Assembly: GCF_910596095.1 (NCBI RefSeq)
Contig: NC_056550.1
Location: forward strand, 15,408,501-15,472,500
Source: Thunnus maccoyii
Taxonomy: Eukaryota; Chordata; Actinopteri; Scombriformes; Scombridae
Direction of reading: 5' to 3'
DNA: 64,000 nt
The notes below the pieces were generated by a model that ran no database searches, was not told where the DNA came from, and saw nothing but the letters and a program-made list of their open reading frames with translations. Below are positions 37,001 to 64,000 of the stretch, piece after piece (position 1 is the stretch's first letter; each line of letters begins with the position of its first letter). The translations under genes and the position numbers were made by a program.

Positions 37001-40000
37001 ATTTATGTAACACTGGTCTCTGATGAAAACAAAACCCCCCAAAGCTAATTCACCTTGACGTCCTGCTCATGGGTGGTGACGATGCCTTCCCGCATGAAGA
37101 GGCCGTAGTCCTCAAAGAACTTGTTGTACTTCTCTGGCTCCTTCTTGCCTTGGTCCAGCAGGAAGCGGATCACCCTCTGCTGCAAAACGTCACGAAGTTT
37201 CCTGAGGCAAGAGGTGGAGTAAAAGTAAGGATCTGTGTCACGCAATGTGAATTCATCAGTATATAGACTGTATATATTCATAAAAACATAGATTTTGATT
37301 ATAAAAAAAGTAAGAGTAAGACACCGTGGTTAAAGAGAAGCGAATACATTTCAAACTAAAAACAAAGGGAGTTGTAAGTCTGGTGCTGTACCTGATGAGG
37401 GCACTCTCCTGCAGCAGCTCTCTGCTCAGATTCAGCGGGATGTCCTCACTGTCCACCACACCTGCACACACACAAGCAATGTTCAGGTCAGGATTTTTTT
37501 TTTTTTTTTTTAATTATAAAACCTTTTTTTTTTCCTTAAATCTATGCATGTAAAAAGAGAGTAGAAATTCTGAAACATTAACAAGCAGGAAGATCCTCAC
37601 CTCGGAGGAAGCGCAGCCACTTGGGCAGGATGTCAGTGGCTTTGGTCTGGATCAGCACCTTCCTGCTGTACAGAGCCACACTGGAGCCCATCTCCCTGCT
37701 CACGTCAAACATGGACGGCTTCTGTTGATAAATAAATTCATATCGGTAAAACTCGATCTTTAACACGGGTTGCCATAATTTTACAGGTTGGCAAACCGGC
37801 TTTGAACCTGGAAAGTTGCTGGTCTTTTTTTACAAGGTCATCACTGGCTGTGCTTACAAAACTACATTGTGCACAAACAAAAAACAGCCAATCCTGAGCT
37901 CCTCACCGCTTCAGGGACGTAGAAAATGCTCCGGATGTTGAGCGGGGCGTCTGCACGGTAGTGCAGCGTGTAGCGGGGCTTGTCGTAGGCCTGGGCAACA
38001 TATCGGTAGAATTCCTCGTGCTGCCAGTCACTAATCTCCTTAGGCTCCATCATCCACAAGGCCTGGTGACACAGAGGTCAAAAAACAATTGTATTTTTTA
38101 AAAAATCCCACAAAATTAAGTGTATGTTAATGAATCAATGTCTACATAATTCAACATTTAGTTTTGCTTTAGTGAATCTTCATTCAGTGAGCATATGAGC
38201 ATTAAAATCAAGATCGGCTCACCTGCAGAGTGTTGAGCCTCCGTCCATTCAGGAAGATCGGGAAGCTGACAAAGTTGCTGTACTTTGTTACAACGTCTGA
38301 AAACGGACACAACAGCTTGTCATCATTTGGAGTGATGGACTGATGTTTACCTTTAGCTTTGACACTGTAGCCCTTTAACTGCCTGAGGCGGCTCTGGCGG
38401 TCATACCTTTAACTCTGTCCTCAGAGCAAAACTCCTTGCAGTCGTCTTTGAGGTGCAGCACGATCTTTGTTCCCTGTTGAACACCACTGGCTTCAGCGAT
38501 CTCAAAAGCTCCAGAGCTGAAGGAGACAATGGCAGAGCAACATTTGGTTATAGATGTTTCACTAATTTGGGTATACACTCATTGTTCTACTGCAGAACCT
38601 TCTCTTGATGTAAATAAAACACTTTCTTTCATTGCTCTCATTCCCGTCCCTTCCTCCCTCTCACCCATCTGAGGACCACTTGTATCCAGGTGTCCCCGGC
38701 TCAGAAGCCTGGGAGTAGACGTCCACACAGTCAGCCACCATGAAGGCCGAGTAGAATCCAACACCAAACTGACCGATGATGGTGCTGCTGGCCTCTGCCT
38801 GGTTCTGCAGAGCATCCAAAAATGCCTGCAATGTGTAGAAGAGATGATGATGATGACTGAAAGAGTGATCAGCAGGATACATTGTGTATAAACAGTATAC
38901 ACAGGTGTGAACTTCGTAGATCTGCAGTGGTGGAAAGTAACTAAGTACATTTACTCAAATACTGTATTTAAGTACAATTTTGAGGTACATGTGCTTGAGT
39001 ATTTCCATTTGATGCTACTTTATACTTCCACTCCACTACATTTGACAGATTTAGTTACTTGTCAGATGAAGATTTGACACAATGGATGATATAACAAGCT
39101 TTTGCAATACGGCAGATTGTTAGAGATGAACAAACCAGATAGCAAATAGCTGTCTACTCATTGAACAGATGAGATACACAACCGTACATTTTAAAAACTG
39201 AACCTTCATGTAGGACAGACATATCAAATAAATTACATGAAGAGGAAAGGAAAAGTGAAAGAACAGCACAAAGAGCAGAGATGAAAGATCTATAACGACA
39301 GCTACCTTTGAACCAGAACGGGCGATAGTGCCCAGGTTGGCAATCAGCTCCTCTTGGTTCATCCCGACTCCTGTGTCCTGTTATGAGAACAGAGAATCCC
39401 AGTCACTCAAAAACAGAAGTCACTCTAGCATGTTGTATCCTATTCATCCACCAGGTGGCAGTATCGCTCAAAAACAGGCCAGGACTCAGAGTGCACGGAG
39501 CCCTTTTCCACTGCAGGAATTTATCAACCAGTAACCTGGAGCTTCTCATAAACCGGTTCTTCCTTTGTGTTTCCACAGTGTTTTACAAACCAGGACGTAT
39601 CTGATATAACTCACTGTATCTTATGACTATGTAATTTTTATGTACTATTTGGTAGGGGAGCAGTTAAAGGACAGATAATGATGGAAGAGGTGGCACAGAT
39701 ATCATTTCAGATTTTCTTACATGTTTAAGCTGCTTCAAACCACTTTGTAGTTTTGTAGTTTTTTGGTTTTCTCCACCGTGTGCATTGTGAATCTTTATTT
39801 TTCTCTAATTTTGTTTCATCTTTTTATTGCCCTTTAAATGGCCTCATCTCTCCAAATACTAATGAGGGTTTGAACGTCTTTATCTGTCCAACAAGCGTTC
39901 TCCTTGATACATTTTTTTATATATATAGTATTGCTTGTCCTGGTTGATAAAGGTGCAATAGTGAAGTGGTGGTTACAGTTTATTGTGGTCGTCTTTGCTG

Positions 40001-43000
40001 GGATTAGGGCTGCAACTAATAATTATTTTCACTATTGATTAATCTGCTGATTATTTTCTCAATTAATCAATTAAAAAACAGTGGAAAAGTGGCATTTACA
40101 ATTTCTAATAGCACAGTGATGTCTTTCATTGATTTGTTTTGTCTGACTAACAGCCCAACAGATATTCAATCTACTGTCATATACATCAAAGAAAAAAAGC
40201 AAATCGCCATATTTCAGAAGTTGGAACCAACAACTATTTGGCATTTTTATTGGAAAAAGTTACGGAAACAATTAATTGATAATCAAAACTGTTGCAGATT
40301 ATTTTTCTTTCGACTATCTAATTGATTAATAGACTTATCTACTCATCCCCAAAATGGTCGTAGAACAGCAGAAAGAAAAGCAGAACCTGTGGCAACAGTT
40401 AGTCGTTATATTACATTTTGTTCCTGCAGTGCAAAAGGCCTCGAGGTTGTAAGTTTCAGCAAAATTCAACATGGAACTAGAAAACCAACAACAATATAAA
40501 ACTAATTGACTTAAATTCATGCAGGCTGCACGTTCTCCACAGACGTGTGTGTGTACCTGGATAGTGAAGGTGCCCTTGGCAGCGTCAGTCTGCAGGTGGA
40601 TCTCCATAGGAGCCGTTTCACCACCGGCTGTGATCAGTTTGTGACGCAGTTTTTCCAGAGCGTCACTGCCGTTGGAGATCAGCTCCCTGATGAACACCTG
40701 GTGGGATGAGGGAGAGAAGAAGAGCAGTTATAGTTAACAGACACTGTAAAATTTTAAATCATAAATACTTTCCCTCTCTCTCTCACACACAAACCTCTTT
40801 CTCCGAGTACAGGGATCTGGCGACAATGTCCAGCAGCTTTTTCGTCTCTGCTTGAAATTCATGTTTGGAGAAGCTGCCTGGATAGATCAAAAGGAGGACA
40901 ACGTTCAAATCATCTTACATCTCACAACCAATAATCAGTTATGAGCTGTAACATTCAACAACGGTTATGAGTGCAGCTGTTCCAGCACCTTGTACGGACT
41001 CGGTGTCACTGATGATTGTGTGCAGAGGCTCCTCCTCGGGCTCTTTCTCGGGCTCTTTCTCGGGCTCTTTCTCGGGCTCTTTCTCGGGCTCTTTCTCAGG
41101 CACTTTCTCGGCCTCCTGGGTGCTGTAGTACGACTGCTGGCTGACGCCGAGGCAGGACTGCTGAGAGCTCCACACTCTGGGCCGGCTGCTCCACCTCTGC
41201 TGCTGTCCAACCTGCAAGTCTGATGACAGGTGGATTTAGCTGGGGGAGCTGCCTCACAAGGAAGCTGAGGCAGTGAGTGTTTTGTTTTATTGGATGCTTT
41301 ACAGAGGGCTTATTAACCAGAATTAAACTTAGGTGTGCTGTCAAAAGTCAACGGAGGAGTAAAAACGTTCTGTGTAGTGTGAAAAATTAGACATTTATCA
41401 AGCGACTCACTCTTACTCACAGTTAAGTGTAGGAGTTACTTTTAAAAGCAGCTTTTACGTGTTTTTAATTGTTCATTTAAAAAAAAATCTTTATATTTTC
41501 TCAAGTAATTTTAAGTCTATATATAAAACACTTAATTCATTTGTAATCCTGAATATTTCCAATAGCAATTAACACCTTCAATTATCAACAAGGAGCTTCC
41601 AACCATATAAATATGGGTGACATAAAAAAAAATTTGACCGGAGAGTTTGTGAACACAAATCAATACCAGCTTTATTGTTGCCGTTTTGACTGGTTAAGAA
41701 TAACTGCTGTGATTTTCAATCAAAAGTGAATTTGCAGATAACGGTTTACAAAAACAGCAGCAGTTGTAACTCGTAGGTCAAAACAATCTGATTCTAAATT
41801 ATGAATATTGCTTTAGATGGCATATTGTTCATCAGGACAAATACCATGTACAGTCCTTCCAAAAAACACATCTCAGAAGACGTCTCTGTACTGCAGACAG
41901 GCTGTTCTTACTTAAGAGACCCCTGGAGTTCTGGTAACATTCAGTTTCCTTTTATTTTCTGATTAAGCAGCTTTAAGGTTGTAAAAATCATCTTATTCCA
42001 CTCTGACATATTCGTATCATGTATATATATATTTTTTTTTTTTTTTCGTAGCTTGTTTCAGTTCTTTGTTAAAGTTATGGGATGTGAGTGAAACCCAAAA
42101 CCCATGAAAATATTCTATTCATTTTATACACATTTCCCCAAATTCAGTCTGACATATCCGGTGTCGTTAACCCTTGTGTTTTAGTGGCATTGGCTTTTCT
42201 TTCCTCCTTACGTCCCACAGACCCCCACTGCTGTATGTGTAAAATCAGTAACTATAAAATCATATCAAATGTTTATCCTTCAAATATTTTATTCCTAACC
42301 TTATTAAAACCCAATATCTAAGAAAGTACTGAAGTGTTAAATCTTCCCTTTGTCATATGAGATGACAAAGTACAGAAATGAACATACAGCATTGTTGTTA
42401 AACCAGGAATGCAAATGTTTTATATATTACATGAGTTATGCATGGGCAAATATAAATTACTTTTGTTTGACCTAAAGTCATTCACTGTCAAAGACGTGCA
42501 AAAGACAAGTTCACAATTTTCCAAGTCTGTCATACTGACCATTAGAGGATCCCTTCATAGTTTACTTACAATGTAAGTGACGGAGGCCAAAATCCACAAG
42601 CCTCCTTTTGTGCAAAAATGTATTTAAAAGTTTATCTGAGGCTAATATGAAGCTTCAGACATCCAAATGAGTGAAATCAAGTATATATATTTTCCAGTCT
42701 TTTTAGTGCCAAAGTCCCTCTTTATGTTACTATATTTCCACCGCAGCTCAACAGAGATACACTGTCCAAGGAAACACAAAGAGGAAATTTGATGCTAAAA
42801 AGACTGTAAATGTGGCAGATATCCACTTGATATGACTAACTCAGACTACTGAAGCCTCATATAAGCTTCACATCAACTTTTAAATGCATTTTTGCACAAA
42901 ATGACTGTGTGGACACATTGTGAATTTTGGCCCCCATCACTTACACTGAAAGCACATTTGAAGGGGATCTTTTAATAGCCGATATGAACAGGAGGAATGA

Positions 43001-43551
43001 TCACAGCGAGGAAAACCTCCTCCAGTGTTCATAGTGACACCTGACTGTTGTTCTAAGACAGACTTGAAAAATGGTGGATCCTTTAACCTACGTAGTGACG
43101 TCACTCATGTTTGGGGTCAATTAGAGCAAAGACAAGTCAAACTCCGTTAGTAAAACCTCTTGAACAAACTGTGATAAAACAATAGCAGTTATATATGTAA
43201 TGCATACAAGGCGTTTTGCAAGTATCTGTTCTGTTGTTAAACACAAATCCGTCTATTTTTGGCTGTTAAATGAAATCAGTTCATTCTATAAATTTCACTC
43301 TGTGTTTAAGTCTGATGTAATAACTTTATCTACAGCTGTCATGTCTATCAGACTAACAAACTGCGTTATCTTGTAGCTGTCAGCTATCCGGCTAGGCTAA
43401 CACACATACACTCAGAGACATAAATCTTACATCCAGTGAAGGAGCGCGACACAGTCCGGCTGCTCAGCCCGCGTGCAGATGTCATCAGTCGTGAATTGGT
43501 CCTCTGAGAGAAACCGAGGGCGAACCGAGCCAGCGCGAGGCAGCGGGACAT
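34049..43551 (-). CDS. trap1: TRAP1, mitochondrial heat shock protein 90 (Hsp75), complete, 739 aa
   Basis: TRAP1 is the ATP-dependent Hsp90 chaperone of the mitochondrial matrix, working as a homodimer. Eighteen exons in transcript order: 43551-43431, 41219-40989, 40877-40795, 40697-40557, 39377-39306, 38825-38665, 38516-38407, 38296-38223, 38062-37907, 37721-37601, 37461-37392, 37201-37054, 36951-36766, 35901-35763, 35656-35571, 35325-35180, 35078-35006 and 34150-34049. They sum to 2,220 nt in one frame. Residues 1-40 ([18 protein letters not shown]...) are rich in Arg and Ser without acidic residues, a mitochondrial presequence. Residues 81-105 are a (PEKE)n repeat absent from human. The ATPase domain follows: [13 protein letters not shown] with E150 and N154, DTGVGM at 193-198, and lid motif [15 protein letters not shown] from about residue 234. 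The middle domain has [10 protein letters not shown] and [12 protein letters not shown] with the catalytic-loop Arg. The C-terminal dimerization domain ends in LLTKALEKH. Human TRAP1 has 704 residues; the excess is mainly the repeat. The donor at 35762-35761 (GTCTGG) is weak. Confidence 0.97.
34240..34560 (-). mobile_element. Degraded 'gggctgcaacta' element, copy 2 (-)
   Basis: This copy is in the last trap1 intron. The + strand shows ctatgatagtaaact, tgggaaattgtgatg and ttttatagaccaa, and ends with the exact terminal sequence cttagttgcagccct at 34546-34560. The low-coordinate terminus is diffuse. Confidence 0.75.
38925..39115 (+). mobile_element. Fragment of the 'cagtggtggaaagtaacta' fish repeat in a trap1 intron
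   Basis: The stretch begins cagtggtggaaagtaactaa and continues gtacatttactcaaatactg, tgctactttatacttccact and ccactacatttgacag. I recognise this as a very common teleost non-autonomous DNA element. Only the 5' end is present; similarity fades before 39115. It inserted about 100 bp upstream of a trap1 exon boundary and carries no gene. Confidence 0.75.
39448..39462 (+). promoter_or_regulatory. CTCF consensus match 3, trap1 intron
   Basis: CCACCAGGTGGCAGT fits all 15 positions of the CTCF core consensus and equals the classic high-affinity form. It lies 71 bp from the trap1 exon at 39377-39306 and is in the same orientation as the two mcrip2 sites. Confidence 0.6.
40006..40334 (+). mobile_element. 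Degraded 'gggctgcaacta' element, copy 3 (+)
   Basis: This copy is in the trap1 intron between 39377 and 40557, opposite to the gene. It begins with agggctgcaactaataatta at 40006 and has attaatctgctgattatttt, catatacatcaaagaaaaaa and ttggaaccaaca inside. It ends in ctaattgattaat without a clear terminal repeat. It is the most complete left end of the four copies. Confidence 0.75.
41035..41110 (-). repeat. Coding 12-bp minisatellite in trap1 exon 2, (EKEP)n
   Basis: Five tandem 12-bp units run from 41041 to 41100: four identical and one with a single change, with partial units on both flanks. On the coding strand each encodes Glu-Lys-Glu-Pro in frame, giving residues about 81-105 of the precursor. 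The position is just after the presequence, in or next to the N-terminal 'strap' that precedes the ATPase domain. Because the unit is a multiple of three, length changes would keep the frame. Confidence 0.95.
42542..42974. mobile_element. 433-bp palindromic foldback element in trap1 intron 1
   Basis: The left half (ttagaggatccctt ... gtgcaaaaatgtatttaaaa ... cagtctttttagtgccaaag) and the right half (ctaaaaagactgtaaatgtg ... cttttaaatgcatttttgca ... aaggggatctttta) are inverted copies over more than 200 bp each, meeting near 42760. Differences are scattered substitutions. The structure is that of a long foldback transposon without coding capacity. No target-site duplication could be fixed by eye. 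Confidence 0.8.
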
Positions 43552-43720
43552 GGTGAACGACTAGGGGACAAGAACACACGAGAACTCGGGTCGTCGGTCG
43601 GTTGGGTTACACACCACACGCTAAACCACGGCGCACGAAGGACCCGTGCATAATGACGTAAGCACGGCGTCCATCACACTGCCTGATGAGAAATGGGAAT
43701 TGTTACACACTTACTGCAAT
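43552..43720 (-). promoter_or_regulatory. Putative trap1 promoter and 5' UTR with CRE-like site
   Basis: Just upstream of the trap1 start codon (reading to higher coordinates) the sequence becomes rich in CpG between about 43560 and 43680, unlike the AT-rich surroundings. TGACGTAA at 43654-43661 matches a CREB/ATF half-palindrome core. No TATA box is obvious. The transcription start cannot be placed from sequence alone. Confidence 0.5.
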
Positions 43721-45338
43721 TCATCCCATGTAAAAAAGTATCTAGATGATTTTTTTTCTGTTTGACATGTATAAAAAACACCAACAGCCATAAATGTACA
43801 AATTTATCAATTTATCCTTCATTTGATTATTTACCAGCCACTTTTTTATTGTGGATTAATTTGTTCTTAATTTGCCCTTCAAGGTCAAACGGTGGTCACC
43901 TGAAATGCCCTACAAATTCAACTAAGATATTTATACTTATTTTATTATATAAATAAGTTTGTCATTTGAAGCTGACAGGAGCTGAAATTATAACTAAATC
44001 CTGCATTAAATTTATCTACAACTACTCTGATAATTGACTATCTTTGGAGTCATTTTTTAAGTAAAAATATCAAACATTTGATGGCTTCAGCTTCCCAAAT
44101 ATGAGACTTTAGTGCGTTTCATTGCCTAATTATAAACTGAACCTCTTAGTTTTGGACTATTAGTTAGACTTAAAAAATAAATATATTGGACACATCACCA
44201 AGGGCTCTAGTATATTGTAACAACCAGTTTTGTAATACTCAAAAGACCAACTGATTAATTGAGAAATAATAATAATAATCAATAATGAGAATAGTTTTAT
44301 CCAAACAGAGAAGTTAGAAGCAGAGTCTGTGGCACACAGGTTTATTTAACAATATGGTATATAAGTACGAAATGAGCCATTTGAACCAGTTTGTACAGTG
44401 ATTTCATTCTTATTTTCTGCATATTTACAGTACTGTCTAGCTGCATGATTTACATTAGAGAACAGTTCATCATCAATTCAAGTTTAATGCAAGAGAGAAA
44501 ATGATGCACAAAACTCTCTGAACACAAATCAGCAGTCAAACAAGTTCATTTCCCACCACAGGCAAAAGAGGTTTAGGACTTAATGAGAATTTCTTTAGAC
44601 TGAAGGAGAGACAAAGCAATTATTTAAACATCTGCAAGACAAATACTGGGTCCAGGCCAGTAAAAAGAACATTCCGGCACCTGTGAACATTAACAAGCTT
44701 CAATACAAGTTTCTCTTACACCTGCATGTTCTGTTTGGGTGTGTGCAGAAGTTCCTAGATCTATACAAATACGTTAATCTCCCATAGACTCTGCAGACAG
44801 GAAAGAAATTTAAGGCTTTCCCAAAGGCAGTCCTTTTGAAAAATGGCATTTTAGAATAAATTAGCCAGGAACAGAGAAACTGAGCGAGAGGTGAAACCTG
44901 GCAAAAAACTCCCAGACAAATAATTTTACAGTCTGCTCAACACAAATACGATATTAATTTGCAAAGGTACAAAATAAAAAAAAAGAATAATAAAATGAAA
45001 TATTTTTTGTTTTGAGAAGTTTTGTTAAAAAAGTCAATACCAGAGCATAACAAATGAAAAACAAATTTAAACAACACAAAGACCAGAGCAGAATCTTGCA
45101 AGGCTGGTCTGAACCAAAAATATATTCTTTGTGTCTTTGTTGTCTTCTTTTCAACAGCAATTATTAAATCACTCTGTGTGTTGGAAGAAAAAGCAGTCCG
45201 TTGGTTTAAGGAAAGTTCACAGTCCATAGGCCTCATATGACTCATTTGTTTGCGTTTCTTTTAGCTTTTTACATCAGCAAGTACAAAAAATGTCTCAGCT
45301 GAAAACAGAACAAGGCCTTTTTCTTCTGTCACGAAATG
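43721..45338 (-). other. crebbp 3' UTR and short crebbp-trap1 intergenic stretch
   Basis: Reading on the - strand, crebbp stops at 45339-45341 and an AATAAA signal is found at 44346-44341 (TTTATT on the + strand). That gives a 3' UTR of about 1 kb, ending near 44320. Between this site and the trap1 promoter lies one degraded 'gggctgcaacta' element (44010-44293). No further coding sequence was seen; the open frame at 44937-45245 on the - strand is AT-rich UTR without homology. Confidence 0.6.
44010..44293 (-). mobile_element. Degraded 'gggctgcaacta' element, copy 4 (-)
   Basis: This copy lies between the crebbp polyadenylation signal and the trap1 promoter. Its + strand has gtcattttttaagtaaaaat, catttgatggcttcagcttc and tgattaattgagaaataata, which align with the reverse complement of copies 1 and 3. 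Both termini are lost. Boundaries are approximate. Confidence 0.65.

Positions 45339-64000
<18,662 letters not shown>

Noticed and set aside
38579-38950. 123-aa - strand frame overlapping the trap1 exon 38825-38665
   Set aside because: It is out of frame with TRAP1 and partly made from a fish repeat. The 73-aa frame at 38661-38882 is the real one.
40990-41223. + strand frame with repeated LGLFLGLF
   Set aside because: Reverse reading of the trap1 EKEP minisatellite, not a membrane protein.

Overview
The window is vertebrate nuclear DNA, almost certainly from a ray-finned (teleost) fish. It has spliced genes with GT-AG introns, polyadenylation signals, many (TG)n, (CT)n and (CA)n microsatellites, and several short inverted-repeat transposons of kinds common in perch-like fish genomes. 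I see no bacterial, viral or CRISPR features and no undescribed enzyme system. The interest lies in gene structure, repeats and possible regulation.

Five protein-coding genes were resolved exon by exon; in each, the reading frame closes across every junction. Left to right: (1) dnaaf5/heatr2, + strand, 3' part only, nine exons at 1937-21237; (2) gde1, + strand, complete, six exons at 22276-26221, 331 aa; (3) mcrip2 (fam195a), + strand, complete coding region, five exons at 28944-32698; (4) trap1, - strand, complete, 18 exons at 43551-34049, 739 aa; (5) crebbp, - strand, 28 exons at 61168-45339, coding 2,167 aa from TAZ1 to the natural stop, with the N-terminal exons beyond the right edge.

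mcrip2 and trap1 converge, with 3' UTRs meeting at about 32.7-34.0 kb. trap1 lies directly downstream of crebbp in the same orientation, with only about 1.8 kb between the crebbp stop and the trap1 start. The TRAP1-CREBBP pair is also adjacent in the same orientation at human 16p13.3, so this is old microsynteny. gde1 (human 16p12) and dnaaf5 (human 7p22) are recruited to it here.

The gene products do not form one pathway. DNAAF5 helps pre-assemble ciliary dynein in the cytoplasm. GDE1 is a membrane glycerophosphodiesterase. MCRIP2 is a small protein related to the CtBP-binding/stress-granule protein MCRIP1. TRAP1 is the mitochondrial Hsp90. CREBBP is a nuclear acetyltransferase co-activator.

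Non-coding sequence is rich in degraded non-autonomous DNA transposons. Four copies of one 'gggctgcaacta' element lie at 14.1, 34.2, 40.0 and 44.0 kb. There is a 433-bp palindrome in trap1 intron 1, a 363-bp element with 27-bp terminal repeats in a crebbp intron, an 80-bp Tc1-like foldback in dnaaf5, and a hAT-like remnant at 61.6-62.1 kb. Three perfect matches to the CTCF consensus occur in mcrip2 and trap1 introns. One dnaaf5 exon is bracketed by complementary (TG)n and (AC)n tracts, and trap1 carries a coding 12-bp minisatellite.
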